Shown here piece by piece: positions 55,107 through 64,000 of a stretch of 64,000 nucleotides of DNA; the stretch's first letter is position 1; every line of letters begins with the position of its first letter. Position numbers and translations under genes: made by a program. The stretch comes from CBDFLD01 sp965249005 (GTDB lineage: Bacteria; Acidobacteriota; UBA6911): NCBI GenBank assembly GCA_965249005.1, contig CBDFLD010000022.1, positions 310,001 through 374,000 on the forward strand, in the 5' to 3' direction. The notes beneath the pieces are model-generated. The model saw only the letters and a list, made by a program, of their open reading frames with translations, made no database searches and was not told the DNA's origin.

Positions 55107-56447
55107 TCAATCGTTGCCCAACTCTCGGATGAAGATGTTCCTGAACCACGCATAAGCGTCCCCCTCCACCTGACTGGGGGCGTGTCGTTGCAGACCGATG
55201 AACCCGGTCGGAACACGATCCTTGAATTTCGGTTTATCCGGATAAACCACCGGCACTTCAAACGTATCGATATCGTAAAGAGTCCGCCCGTTCAGCTCCA
55301 CCTTCATACGGGATCCCTTGTAGGTGATTTGATAGGTATTCCAGTCGCCGATAGGCCGAAGGGCAGAGACCCCGGGAGGCAAGGAGGCGTACAGAGATCC
55401 GGACACCTGCCAGTCTTTGACCTTGTCGCCCGTGATCCTTTCCCAGTTGAAATCATCCAGGATCTGTATCTCGCAACCGGAGTAGGGTGGCGGCGCTCCT
55501 TCTTCCCGGCTGCCGCGCAGAAAGACGCCGCTGTTGGCCATGATTCCAGTCTTGAAGTCCAAACGCAGCTTGAAATCCCGAAAGTCTTCCTTCGTCCGGA
55601 TGTAAGCATCGGATCCCTTTACCGGAAACACCATCAGCCCGTTCCGAACAGCGTACCCGTCCTTGTCCCCGAGAGGCTCCCATCCTGAAAGGTCCTGCCC
55701 GTTGAATAGGGCTCTCCAGCCGAGCGATTTGCCCTTCGGGGTGGCGCTCAAAACACCCTTGTGGTCCATCGTGAAAAGGCGATCATCATGGTTTGGGAGC
55801 TCCTGAATCTGGATGTTCTTGAACTGGACCTTGCTCCCCGGCGGATCGTCTCGGTTTCCATGGACCTGGAGCCCAATCATTCCCGCGGTGGTATACCCTT
55901 CCTTTTCCTTGGGCAGGCGGTAGTCCGTGATCGGCTCACCATTCATCCAGACCTGAACTCTTGGTTTGCGACCGGTGACTCGAACCTTGAAATGATTCCA
56001 CTCACCGCGCCGGTATTTCTTCTTGGCAGTTTCATTGTCGTGCAGGAAACCCTCCGAGTATAGGCCTCCGATCTGGCCGGTCGGCTCACGGTGGTCCAGA
56101 GTAACCTGAATCCCCTTGCCGAGGTCCCGCGGTGCCATGCGGAGGAAGATTCCGGAATCGAAGGGAAAAGTCATCCACACGTCACAGGAAAAAACAAAAT
56201 CACTGTAGTACCTCTCGGTATAGATCAACCCTCCGGCGCGCCCCGGTCCCTCACGGCCCGTGATGGCCCCATCCTCGACGGTCCAGAGCGCCTTCCCATC
56301 GTAGGGTCCCCCCTCGGTGGTCCAGCCTTGCAGCGTCTTGCCGTCAAACAGAGTGACCACGGGCAACTCAGGGGAAATACCAGCGAACGAAGCCCCCAAA
56401 GAAACCAGGATTGCCAAAAATGTGCCGATCATTCTTCTCTGATACAT
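55107..56447 (-). CDS. Secreted double DUF1080 (3-keto-disaccharide hydrolase-type) protein
   Basis: 446 residues; GAGGTGAG lies upstream of the ATG. Signal peptide (MIGTFLAILVSLGASFAGIS) and two consecutive DUF1080 concanavalin-like domains: the first (about 32-225) with LFDGKTLQGWTTEG and VWMNGEPITDYRLP, the second (about 245-445) with LFNGQDLSGWEPLGDKDG, SGVFLRGSREEG and MKVELNGRTLYDID. Members bind or hydrolyse (3-keto-)glucosides outside the cytoplasm. Together with the Gfo/Idh/MocA enzymes it suggests a 3-keto-sugar route. Confidence 0.9.
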   Translation of the reverse strand: MYQRRMIGTFLAILVSLGASFAGISPELPVVTLFDGKTLQGWTTEGGPYDGKALWTVEDGAITGREGPGRAGGLIYTERYYSDFVFSCDVWMTFPFDSGIFLRMAPRDLGKGIQVTLDHREPTGQIGGLYSEGFLHDNETAKKKYRRGEWNHFKVRVTGRKPRVQVWMNGEPITDYRLPKEKEGYTTAGMIGLQVHGNRDDPPGSKVQFKNIQIQELPNHDDRLFTMDHKGVLSATPKGKSLGWRALFNGQDLSGWEPLGDKDGYAVRNGLMVFPVKGSDAYIRTKEDFRDFKLRLDFKTGIMANSGVFLRGSREEGAPPPYSGCEIQILDDFNWERITGDKVKDWQVSGSLYASLPPGVSALRPIGDWNTYQITYKGSRMKVELNGRTLYDIDTFEVPVVYPDKPKFKDRVPTGFIGLQRHAPSQVEGDAYAWFRNIFIRELGND

Positions 56448-56730
56448 GTCGAAATCTCACCTCATGAGTGTAGCCCCGGTGCCCATTCGGTTAAGCTGTG
56501 GCCCCGGAGGAAACCAAGGGAGCACCCCGTGGATGCCCCACTGGATACATGGATCACTACAATTAGAACAAATTGATGCTGGCCCGGGCAAGGACAATAG
56601 ACTCTCAAGTAACTGCTCGCGGATCTGCTGCTATGCGTGTAACTTAGCAAATCGTCAAAAACCACGTTTTCACGGTGCGCTGCGCAGTTACGTTCCCAAG
56701 CGACTGGCGCGTTGCGCCAGTCAGCGCTGG

Positions 56731-57660
56731 CTAAATCCAGCGAAAGGGATCTCCTGCTGCAACGTGAGTCACCGCCACTCCTGGAAGGCGCGAACGGAGC
56801 CACTCGACGACGTCCTCCATCCCGGGCTCTTCGCTATGCGAGTGCCCCAAAATGATGAGACCTCGCGGGATCCCAGCCGATCGGGCATCTCTGGCATATT
56901 CGCAGGCGGTCCATTCCGCCGACTCTCCACATATCACGACGTCCGCGCCCTTCCGAGAGAGCATGGCCACTTGCTCCATTCGCTCACTCCCACAGCAATC
57001 CTCGCCCATGGCTCCCCCCCACCCGACAAACAGGCCGATTTTTCGACAGGTCATCCCTGGGTCCCCGACCACGCGAAGGTGGGTGATTCCGATATTCTCC
57101 TTACACCTATTACAGAGTTCTTCAAAGGTCGTTGGTTGCATCTCAAATAGGGTTTCGTCATCGGGATCGAGAATCTTCAAACCGAGACGTCGCGCCACGC
57201 CGTGAATCACGGGATCTGGCTGGACCAGATGCCAGTAGTCGTGAAAGCGCCAAATCGAGATTTGGTGCTGCTCAGCGAAACGAAGCTTGGCTTGATACAC
57301 CGGGTCACCGACAAGTTGATCCACGAAATCATTGTGGTTATACCAGGTCGGCTCGTGGGTCAAAACGAGATTCGCTCCGATCTCTTTCGTCTTCTTCAGC
57401 ACGTCGAATGTGGCAAGGAAGGTAGTCACGATTCCCGTCACCTCGCGCTTCGGATCACCCACCTTGAGCGTGTCGATCGTGTCTTCCACGGATCCCGGTA
57501 TTTCGCGCACGATCAAGTCAATAACGTCTTGCACCGTCAGCGGTGGGCGGGGCACCGTCTCATTGGCACGACAAGAAAGCGCATTTCCGATCAATGCCGT
57601 CCCTGCCATGGAGGTCGCCAGGGTGGCGAGAAAATCCCGTCGAGTTTTGCTGTCAGTCAA
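56731..57660 (-). CDS. NIF3-like dinuclear-metal protein with Tat signal
   Basis: 309 residues from a TTG start with AAGGAG six bases upstream, which is preferred over the open frame upstream (that part is formed by a palindrome). TRRDFLATLATSMAGTALIG is a twin-arginine signal. The body has NIF3 motifs: NLVLTHEPTWYNH (metal His), a central GLFVGWGGAMGEDCC and VVICGESAEWTACEY, and LIILGHSHSEEPGMEDVVEW. NIF3 proteins bind two metals; exported versions are uncharacterised. TonB receptor gene ends 150 bases upstream. Confidence 0.85.
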   Translation of the reverse strand: MTDSKTRRDFLATLATSMAGTALIGNALSCRANETVPRPPLTVQDVIDLIVREIPGSVEDTIDTLKVGDPKREVTGIVTTFLATFDVLKKTKEIGANLVLTHEPTWYNHNDFVDQLVGDPVYQAKLRFAEQHQISIWRFHDYWHLVQPDPVIHGVARRLGLKILDPDDETLFEMQPTTFEELCNRCKENIGITHLRVVGDPGMTCRKIGLFVGWGGAMGEDCCGSERMEQVAMLSRKGADVVICGESAEWTACEYARDARSAGIPRGLIILGHSHSEEPGMEDVVEWLRSRLPGVAVTHVAAGDPFRWI

Positions 57661-57717
57661 TGCGGTCTCCTTCGCGTAGGCGTCTCGCGCCGCGAGTCGC
57701 ACGGAGTTGTTGCTCAA

Positions 57718-57738
57718 GCCGCTCACGGCGTGAGCGGC
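57718..57738. repeat. Perfect palindrome
   Basis: GCCGCTCACG and CGTGAGCGGC face each other with one base between. It lies just upstream of the NIF3-like gene. An outer GCGTAGGC/GCCTACGC pair extends the symmetry. Confidence 0.75.
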
Positions 57739-57785
57739 CTACGCATTCGCCCGGGCCCAGTGCGGTAAGCGGTGAGTGGTAAGCG

Positions 57786-57806
57786 CACCGGGTCGTCGAC
57801 CCGGTG
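57786..57806 (-). terminator. GC-rich hairpin directly after the TonB receptor gene
   Basis: Arms CACCGGGTC (57786-57794) and GACCCGGTG (57798-57806) with a 3-base loop, beginning two bases after the TonB stop. No T tract follows on the minus strand, so it may stabilise mRNA rather than terminate. Confidence 0.55.
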
Positions 57807-57808
57807 TC

Positions 57809-59749
57809 CTATCCCTTGAATCGATATATGAGTCCCACGCGCCCGTAGAGTCCCGGGTTCGGGAAGCCGATGAACTCGTGAAACTTCCGGTTGAACAGAT
57901 TGTCGATGCGTGTAAACAGGGTGAAATCGCGTCCCAGCTGATAGCTCCAGGTCAACGAACTGGAGGAGTATCCGCCCACTTGATTGCGATCCGGCACAGG
58001 AATCTGAAAATCGAAGCGAGGTCCTACCCATAGTGTGTCCAGATGGAAATCCGAACGGTCGTTGATCTGCCAGTCCAGGCGTATCCCTCCGCGCCAAGCC
58101 GGCCGGTCCCGCAATGGTTCCGTGGTTCCCACGATTTCGGCATCGAGATAGGTGACGCTCCCGCCCAAGCGAAGTCCCTGCCGGATGTTGGTGATCAGCT
58201 CGATCTCCATCCCCTGGGTATTGACTTCGGAGCGGTTGACGAGACGAAACTGCTCCGGACTGAAATCGATCAGGTTCTCGAACTCGTTCCGGTAGTACGA
58301 AAGAGCCAGCAGGACGCGGGGCCCGGCGACCTCCTTTTCGATGCCGACATCGAATCCCCAGCTTCGCTCCGGCCTCAGCTCCGGGTTCCCGACGGTCGGC
58401 TCTCCCAGACTGAAGAACGACGGGAGCTTGAATCCCTGTCCCCAGTTGGCTTTGAGCCGAATTCCCTGCGGCGCAAATGTGTAGGACGCTCCGGCGTGCG
58501 GTGAAAACTCCGCGTCGGCATCGTCGCTGTTGTCCCAGCGCAACCCGAGGTTTGCGTTCAAAGCGCTGGAATGATAGTGGAGCTCTCCGTTCAGCGACGC
58601 GGTGGTTCGTCTCAGTTCGAAGCCGCTGGGGAATAGACCGGCAATGACGCTATCGCTCGAGCCGTCCTCTTTACGCACGCCGAACCCGACGTCAAGGTCG
58701 AAGCTGCTGCCCATCTGCAAAGTACTGCCCAGACCAAATCGAAAACGATCCAATCCCGTCTTGCTGTCGAAGGAAGGACGTGAGGAAAAACTCGGGGGAA
58801 AGGAATCGAGAATCGCAGGGGTGAACGAGTCTTCATCCCGCAGATAAGAGTCGAAGAAAGCACGATAGCCCCAGTTGGCACGAACCTGATCCGTGTACTT
58901 CAGGCCGAACACCTTTTCCCGAGCCGCGATCGTCTTGGCATCTCGGAGCAGAGCGAATTCCGGGCCCCCGCCGTTCTCGGGAAAGCCGGACGCATCGCTT
59001 TCGTGCAGACGCACCAAAAACTGCAGACTTCCCGTTTGACTCAGGGCCAGGTCGGAATTGAACGCAAACGTCCCCAAGGAGAATGAGTCATTGCTGACCT
59101 GCTCTCCAATGTCCTGATAAGATCCTGTCACGGAATAGCGCAGTCTTTTGAATTCGCCCTGAGTCGCGGCGCCGACTTGCCAGTTACTGAAACTTCCGCC
59201 CATTGCCTGTACCGAAACTTCCGGTTGGCCCTCGCCTTTTCGGGACAGAATATTGATGACGCCACCGATGGCTTCCGATCCGTACAGCGCCGACAATGGT
59301 CCACGGACAATCTCGATTTGCTCGATGTTGTCGAGCGTCAGGGTCGATAGATCGAACGATCCCCCCAATAGGTTGGTCGGGTCGTTGACCGGTATGCCAT
59401 CAATCATGACCAGCGTGAAATTCGGATCGCCTCCTCGAAGAGTCACTGTCGTCAGGCCACCGCGCGTTCCCACCTGGGAAACGTGAAGGAAGGGCGTGTG
59501 TCGCAGCAGGTCTACCACGTTTCCGGCCCGGCTCGCTTCGATCTCCTCTCTCGTTACGACGACGACCGGCGCCGTAACCGCTGACAGGGGCTGAGTGTGG
59601 GCCGAAACCGTAACGACCGTCGGCTCAATTTTTATAGGATCTTTCTTGGAAGGGGTTTGGCCGATTGCGCTTTGAGCCAGACTGGAAAACGCCACCGCGA
59701 CCGGCACTATCCGGCAAGCCCAACGCCAACGAACATGAATCCATATCAT
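57809..59749 (-). CDS. TonB-dependent outer-membrane receptor (BtuB-like)
   Basis: 646 residues: signal peptide (about 1-30), plug domain with a TonB-box-like VVTVSAHTQPLSAVTAPVVV, GGVINILSRKGEG and IEIVRGPLSALYGSEAIGG, then a 22-strand barrel with alternating aromatic strands and a C-terminal GRVGLIYRFKG. The closest general type is BtuB/CirA, but the ligand could be cobalamin, a siderophore or a sugar. The start overlaps the aminotransferase stop by ATGA, so they are co-translated. Confidence 0.93.
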   Translation of the reverse strand: MIWIHVRWRWACRIVPVAVAFSSLAQSAIGQTPSKKDPIKIEPTVVTVSAHTQPLSAVTAPVVVVTREEIEASRAGNVVDLLRHTPFLHVSQVGTRGGLTTVTLRGGDPNFTLVMIDGIPVNDPTNLLGGSFDLSTLTLDNIEQIEIVRGPLSALYGSEAIGGVINILSRKGEGQPEVSVQAMGGSFSNWQVGAATQGEFKRLRYSVTGSYQDIGEQVSNDSFSLGTFAFNSDLALSQTGSLQFLVRLHESDASGFPENGGGPEFALLRDAKTIAAREKVFGLKYTDQVRANWGYRAFFDSYLRDEDSFTPAILDSFPPSFSSRPSFDSKTGLDRFRFGLGSTLQMGSSFDLDVGFGVRKEDGSSDSVIAGLFPSGFELRRTTASLNGELHYHSSALNANLGLRWDNSDDADAEFSPHAGASYTFAPQGIRLKANWGQGFKLPSFFSLGEPTVGNPELRPERSWGFDVGIEKEVAGPRVLLALSYYRNEFENLIDFSPEQFRLVNRSEVNTQGMEIELITNIRQGLRLGGSVTYLDAEIVGTTEPLRDRPAWRGGIRLDWQINDRSDFHLDTLWVGPRFDFQIPVPDRNQVGGYSSSSLTWSYQLGRDFTLFTRIDNLFNRKFHEFIGFPNPGLYGRVGLIYRFKG

Positions 59750-61095
59750 ACGGAGGTTGTAACCTGCTCCAGGGCTTGTACGAGGCTTCGTTCCACGAGA
59801 TCGAAAAGCTCGTCAAGGTCTTGTTTTTCCACAATCAACGGCGGAGCCAGCGAAAACCACTGAGGATCGATGCGCATGATCACACCATTCTCCAGGGAGG
59901 TCTTCTTCAAGGCTTTTCCAAGCTCCGGAAACGGTTTCATCGACTCGGCATCTCGAACGAGCTCCACTCCTCGAAGCAGCCCCTTCCCTCGAACTTCGCG
60001 GACTACCCCATACTGCTTTAGACTTTCGAGCTTGGCCGCCAGGTATTCGCCCAGCTCCCGGGCTTTTTCAGCCAGTTGCTTTTCCACGATCTCGTCGATG
60101 ACCGCGATGCCGACAGCCGCTGCCAATGGGTTTCCGGCATACGTATGTCCATGGGCAAAATGACCCTTCTCCGCTTCAGGCCCGAAGAACACATCGCCCA
60201 TCTCTTCTCGCGCCATCATGGCTCCCATCGGTACCACACCGCTGCCCAGTCCCTTTCCGGAGCAGATAATATCCGGTGTCACGCCAAACGTCTGGGCGGC
60301 GAACATGGAACCGGTCCTTCCGAATCCGGTGATGATCTCATCGAAGATCAACTTGATGGTGTAGCGGTCGCAAATATCTCGGATAATCTGAAAGTATTCC
60401 TCCGTCGGAGTGATAATCCCCCCCGTATTGCCGATCGGCTCCACGACGAAACCTGCGATGCTCTCAGGATCCTCGTACATAATCACGTCCTCGAGCGTTC
60501 GAGCGGCCACTCGATTGCATTCCTCCCACGAAGAAAACTGATCGCGATAATAGGCCGGATGAAAAACCTTCGGGAACCCTCCCATGCCTGGCTCGAATGG
60601 GGTCCGGTTCCGCCCGTTCCCGGTCAGCGCCATCGCGCCAAACGTTGCCCCATGATAGCTCTGGTACCGGCTGATGAATTTGTATTTGCTGGGCTGGCCG
60701 ATCTGATGGAAGTATTGGCGCGTGAACTTGATCGCGGACTCGATGGACAGCGATCCTCCGCTGTACGTTTTGATGAAATTCAAATCTTCGGGCGTTACAG
60801 CACCGAGTTTCTCAATGAAATCCAGTGCCACATCGGAGACCGCGTGCAACGTGGGGGCGAACGTCAACTTCTGGGCCTGACGTTCGAGAGCCTCGATCAA
60901 CCGAGGGTGGCGGTGCCCCAAAGTGGCAACGTAGATCCCGGAGATACCATCGAAATAGCGCTTCCCTTCTTTGTCCCAGTAATAAAGCCCCTCGGCCCGT
61001 TCCACAATCAGCGGGTTGTCGATGAAATCAAACGTGTTCTGGAAATCGACAAAAGTCAGCCGTAGCAGCCTTCGCTCTCTATCAGTTAGTTGCAT
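59746..61095 (-). CDS. Class III (PLP-dependent) aminotransferase
   Basis: 449 residues. Class III features: LFDGISGIYVATLGHRHPRL-like start (YFDGISGIYVATLGHRHP), GFVVEPIGNTGGIITPTEEY, the PLP Asp in LIFDEIITGFGRTGSMFA and Lys in DIICSGKGLGSGVVPMGAMM. In the loop that usually reads SGSEANE the sequence is YSGGSLSIESA, a small variation near the PLP phosphate site. Substrate probably an omega-amino acid, diamine or amino sugar. ATGA overlap with the TonB gene. Confidence 0.92.
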   Translation of the reverse strand: MQLTDRERRLLRLTFVDFQNTFDFIDNPLIVERAEGLYYWDKEGKRYFDGISGIYVATLGHRHPRLIEALERQAQKLTFAPTLHAVSDVALDFIEKLGAVTPEDLNFIKTYSGGSLSIESAIKFTRQYFHQIGQPSKYKFISRYQSYHGATFGAMALTGNGRNRTPFEPGMGGFPKVFHPAYYRDQFSSWEECNRVAARTLEDVIMYEDPESIAGFVVEPIGNTGGIITPTEEYFQIIRDICDRYTIKLIFDEIITGFGRTGSMFAAQTFGVTPDIICSGKGLGSGVVPMGAMMAREEMGDVFFGPEAEKGHFAHGHTYAGNPLAAAVGIAVIDEIVEKQLAEKARELGEYLAAKLESLKQYGVVREVRGKGLLRGVELVRDAESMKPFPELGKALKKTSLENGVIMRIDPQWFSLAPPLIVEKQDLDELFDLVERSLVQALEQVTTSV

Positions 61096-61103
61096 AAGTC
61101 ACC

Positions 61104-61134
61104 TATGAGCTGACGGCTGATCGCTGCCAGCTGC
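61104..61134. repeat. Copy of dispersed GCTGATCGCTG-type repeat
   Basis: ATGAGCTGACGGCTGATCGC followed by TGCCAGCTGCTC, between the aminotransferase start and the Gfo/Idh/MocA stop. Related to 13811 and 52081. Confidence 0.55.
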
Positions 61135-62376
61135 TCAGAGTTGATCCAGATCCATGACCGTATCGAAGTGCTGATCGGAATCGAGCATCTGCTGCCAGGT
61201 CAGCTCGGTCCCCTCATAGGCGGCCTCACGGCCGAGCAGCGCGCTGAGGCAACTTTCGGTCCCCGGATACAGCTGGTTGTGATACTTGCTGCTGTGAATG
61301 CTCTCGACAAACGCCTTTGCCTTTTCGGGTGTCGCATCCTTCAAGGGTTCGACTTCCGGCTTCGTGCCCGCGGGCACGCTCTCGGCACCAGCTTCCCAGG
61401 GCTCATCACCCACGATCCGAAGGCCGCCTTGGAAGTGAGCTTCCGCATAGCCCTTCTTGCCGAAAAAACGGTACCCCGGATTCCCCCACTGTGGGAGAAA
61501 CTGGCAGGAAGTGAAGGTCGCCTGGATGTTATTGGGGTACTCATAGGTAACGCAATAGTGGTCCCAGACGTCTCCAATGTCGATCCGCACCTTGCGCCCG
61601 CCGGTCGCCGTAGCCCGGATTGGATGTGCTTTCAGCGCCCAGTTGAACACGTCGATGATGTGCACGTTCTGTTCGACCAGAATATCGCCGCTGAGCTCCT
61701 TCTCGAACCACCAGTCCCGGATTCTGGCCTCGGTGCGGGACATCGCGGGCGTGGCTTTTCGGGGAAGATCGCCGGCGAAGTAATACCCCTGCACCATCGC
61801 GATGTCGCCCAGGGCACCGCCGTGGATTCGTCGCGTCAACTCAGCAAAGTGCGGGCCGCTGCGCATCTGAAAACCGACATCGACGCTGCGCTTGCCCTGG
61901 ACCTTGCGAGCAAGATCCAAAACCTTGTGGCAGCCGCGTACATCCACAGCCACCGGCTTTTCAAGGTAGATGTGCTTCCCGGCCTCGACCGCGGCCTCCA
62001 GGTGCGGGACATGATAGAAGGGCGGCGTCGAGATAATGACGATGTCGATATCGCTGTTCAGGAGGTCGCGATACGCGTTCTTCCCCTTGAAGGTCTTGAT
62101 CTTTTTCTCGCTTTGCAGCTTCTTGAACGTGCCGGTCACCGCATCCAGGCGATCATCGAACAGATCGGCCATGGCCGTAACCTGGGTGTTTGTATTCTGA
62201 ACAAACGCGCGGGCCACCGCAGTGCCGCGTCCTCCGCACCCGAGAAGACCGATGCTCAAAGCCGTGTTGGCGTCGCTCGAGAACACGTGTTCGGGTTTAA
62301 CCCCAAAAAGGCCTCCCGTAGCCGCCATCGAAGATTTGACAAACTGGCGACGCGGTATTGGTTTCCTCACGGACAT
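61135..62376 (-). CDS. Gfo/Idh/MocA-family oxidoreductase with Tat signal
   Basis: 413 residues. The N-terminus has a twin-arginine signal (PIPRRQFVKSSMAATGGLFG). The Rossmann core has GLLGCGGRGTAVARAF, then ISTPPFYHVPHLEAAVEAG, the catalytic GKHIYLEKPVAVDVRGCH, and a long barrel with DILVEQNVHIIDVFNWAL. Exported members of this family are typical of glycan-degrading Planctomycetota and Acidobacteriota, often carrying a tightly bound NAD. It ends 40 bases before the aminotransferase gene starts and is likely co-transcribed. Confidence 0.93.
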   Translation of the reverse strand: MSVRKPIPRRQFVKSSMAATGGLFGVKPEHVFSSDANTALSIGLLGCGGRGTAVARAFVQNTNTQVTAMADLFDDRLDAVTGTFKKLQSEKKIKTFKGKNAYRDLLNSDIDIVIISTPPFYHVPHLEAAVEAGKHIYLEKPVAVDVRGCHKVLDLARKVQGKRSVDVGFQMRSGPHFAELTRRIHGGALGDIAMVQGYYFAGDLPRKATPAMSRTEARIRDWWFEKELSGDILVEQNVHIIDVFNWALKAHPIRATATGGRKVRIDIGDVWDHYCVTYEYPNNIQATFTSCQFLPQWGNPGYRFFGKKGYAEAHFQGGLRIVGDEPWEAGAESVPAGTKPEVEPLKDATPEKAKAFVESIHSSKYHNQLYPGTESCLSALLGREAAYEGTELTWQQMLDSDQHFDTVMDLDQL

Positions 62377-62677
62377 AAGAGTTCCTCCCTAGATCCCGAT
62401 TAGTCCAGCTTCCCCCGCCAAAAAAGTCACAAAATAGATTTTCCCGAGTCTAACCCGGAATTTCCAATTTGGATCTCGGTTCCCAACATAATAGTCTCGA
62501 GCCACCATGGGAGCAAGAAAATCCCGGCCTCAGACCAACCATGGATCCAGTCAACGCATCCCAATGACCCGTTGTCGCCGTGGTAGTAGACCTTCTCACT
62601 CCTGCGTGGGCGATTTTCCAGACACATCGCCACACTCCTTCCATGGCATTCCAATTCCGGACTTGCAAGCCGGGCGG
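62377..62677. other. Intergenic region next to the terminal IS1380-type gene
   Basis: About 300 bases upstream of the Gfo/Idh/MocA gene; it should contain that operon's promoter and the (unlocated) left end of the IS element. No gene recognised. Confidence 0.4.
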
Positions 62678-64000
62678 CTAACCGCTTGGCAGCGGCAAGG
62701 CCCAGATCCGCCTGAGCATTTCACCAAACAACCGACGGTCCAGATGCCCCTCGGCCAAGAGCAACCAGTAGTACCGCGCGTGCTTGACCAGCCTTCCGCC
62801 AGTCTTCATCAACCGGTGCTGCAAGCTCGTGAGCGACCAGCTCTTGATCCGGGGTGGTAGCCCGAGTCGCCGCCATAGGTTGCCTAGGTTGTAGGCGAGC
62901 ACGCTCAACTGCAGGCGCACTTCATTCGCACGGAAGCGATGGCAGGACAGCCGCGTCCAATGCGTCGCCTGCTTGCCTTCTTTGATCCATTGCTCCGCCG
63001 TGCCGCGCTTGTTGTAGAACCTCACCACCGAGCGGCTCGGCAAGCTCATGTTCGTGACAATGAACCCGACCCGCGGGAACAACTCGCCCTGGTGATGCTC
63101 GACCTTGGCGACGATCCGTCGCGGCCTCGACCAGCTTTCGGCCTGATAGCGGAAGCTCTTGTAGCGCACCAGTGGCTTGCGGCTGGGCCGACCTGGAGGA
63201 CGAAACAGGATGTCGGCAATCTCCCACTCCAGGCTCTTGTTGGACGGGATGCGTATGGCATACTGAACGCCGCGCTCTTCCAGGGTCTCGTAAACCTCTG
63301 GCTTGGCGAAGGCGGCGTCTGCTCGAAAGACGATCTCTTTGCCTTGCTCCTGTTGAAAATCGATCTCCGGCAACAGAAGCTCGTCCCAGTCCTCGGCGCT
63401 ATGCACGTTACCCGGCCGCAGCTTGGCCGCCAGACAGTCCCCGTGACTATTGAACAGAAACAGCGGATGGTAACACACGGACTCGAAGTGGCCATTGTAG
63501 GCGCTGCCTTCCTGCTGACCATGCACCGGACTCTCGCTTGAGTCCATATCCAACACTACGCGATCAGACTTGTCCAGAGCCTCGGCCTGTGCGAGTGTCT
63601 CTCGGTTCAGAGCCATCAGCCCGATCAGATTCTCTTCTCGCGTCAGCAGCTCCGTCTCGAACCAGTGTAACGTCGAGGTCAGCGCCGCACCGCGATCCCA
63701 GTTTTTCTTCGAGCCGATCAAGCGAAAGGTCGGATCAACTGAGACCCGCGCGGCATCGTTAAGGTCTTCGTAGCCTGCCAGGCGACTATAGACCGATTGC
63801 CGCAGCAGATCGACGAGCGGGAACTGTTTGTTCAAGCCTTGCCGCGTGTCGTTGAGATGCTCGTCTATGAGTCGTCCCATCCCCAGCCGTTCGTCCAACT
63901 CGCGGACCAGAATCAGGCCACCCTCGGAGGTGACTCGCGATCCCTGAAAATCAACTTTGAGTAATCCGTTAAAGCTGAGTTGAAACCCCTTTCGTTCTTT
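62678..64000 (-). CDS. IS1380-family transposase (5' end outside window)
   Basis: 441 codons open to the right edge, starting at the window end with FQLSFNGLLKVDFQGSRVTS and ending ALPLPSG. IS1380/DDE_Tnp_1 features: VVLDMDSSESPVHGQQEGSA with the first catalytic Asp, VFRADAAFAKPEVYE with the second, IVTNMSLPSRSVVRFYNKRG and the Glu in GTAEQWIKEGKQATHWTRLS. It differs clearly from the IS1380-type transposase at 28-31 kb, so it is another element. Its terminal repeats were not located. Confidence 0.93.
   Translation of the reverse strand, partial: KERKGFQLSFNGLLKVDFQGSRVTSEGGLILVRELDERLGMGRLIDEHLNDTRQGLNKQFPLVDLLRQSVYSRLAGYEDLNDAARVSVDPTFRLIGSKKNWDRGAALTSTLHWFETELLTREENLIGLMALNRETLAQAEALDKSDRVVLDMDSSESPVHGQQEGSAYNGHFESVCYHPLFLFNSHGDCLAAKLRPGNVHSAEDWDELLLPEIDFQQEQGKEIVFRADAAFAKPEVYETLEERGVQYAIRIPSNKSLEWEIADILFRPPGRPSRKPLVRYKSFRYQAESWSRPRRIVAKVEHHQGELFPRVGFIVTNMSLPSRSVVRFYNKRGTAEQWIKEGKQATHWTRLSCHRFRANEVRLQLSVLAYNLGNLWRRLGLPPRIKSWSLTSLQHRLMKTGGRLVKHARYYWLLLAEGHLDRRLFGEMLRRIWALPLPSG

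Overview
The window looks like a chromosomal segment of a high-GC (roughly 55-60% by eye), metabolically versatile heterotroph, most plausibly an Acidobacteriota-like bacterium. The hints are a winged-helix/TPR regulator with a CadC-like layout, a Pkn-type Ser/Thr kinase with C-terminal TPRs, a TreS-maltokinase fusion, DUF1080, Gfo/Idh/MocA and PIG-L proteins with secretion signals, an HNH protein, and several insertion sequences. The taxonomic call is inference only; no rRNA or complete tRNA gene was recognised.

Layout. 1-4.6 kb: the 5' end of a ROK kinase gene, an SLC13-type permease with RCK_C domains, and two MscS channel genes overlapping by ATGA. 4.7-13.8 kb: an alpha-glucan/trehalose block on the minus strand (ferredoxin-MBL protein, TreS-maltokinase, MalQ, GlgX) whose last gene ends inside a large inverted repeat. 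13.9-23.3 kb: mixed metabolic genes, including a thioesterase with an amber codon, a MetE-like protein, a Tat-exported isomerase-like protein, a ceramidase-like protein, a frameshifted S9 peptidase, an HNH protein and a CapK/PaaK-type ligase.

23.5-33 kb is an accessory island. It holds two identical copies of a 1410-bp IS3-like element flanked by 15-16-bp direct repeats. One copy sits in an IS1380-type element, which itself interrupts a gene encoding a GntR-type DNA-binding domain fused to a PP2C/SpoIIE phosphatase. Removing both insertions restores an apparent operon: GntR-PP2C fusion, a near-duplicate GntR regulator, and an AT-rich membrane protein, with a perfect inverted repeat upstream. 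Next to it is a tyrosine-recombinase element whose ribosome-binding site lies in a hairpin loop; an in-frame deletion derivative of it lies at 45.8 kb.

33-47.4 kb: a CadC/TPR regulator, a secreted truncated haemoglobin with a cytochrome P460 gene (UGA replacing an expected Trp codon), a GAF-histidine kinase gene split by an IS256 element with an 8-bp duplication, a Ser/Thr kinase-TPR gene overlapping it by ATGA, two secreted unknowns, and an HSL-type esterase. 47.5-62.4 kb: a long minus-strand run of putative glycan/amino-sugar utilisation genes (propeller-PHP protein, glycosidase-like barrel, NagB-like isomerase, PIG-L deacetylase, two Gfo/Idh/MocA proteins, double DUF1080 protein, NIF3-like protein, TonB receptor, class III aminotransferase), with small palindromic repeats between genes. 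The right edge is a truncated IS1380-family transposase gene.

Three genes carry single-base lesions (14.0, 18.5 and 36.4 kb) and three are split by insertions, so the region is either decaying or partly affected by sequence error.
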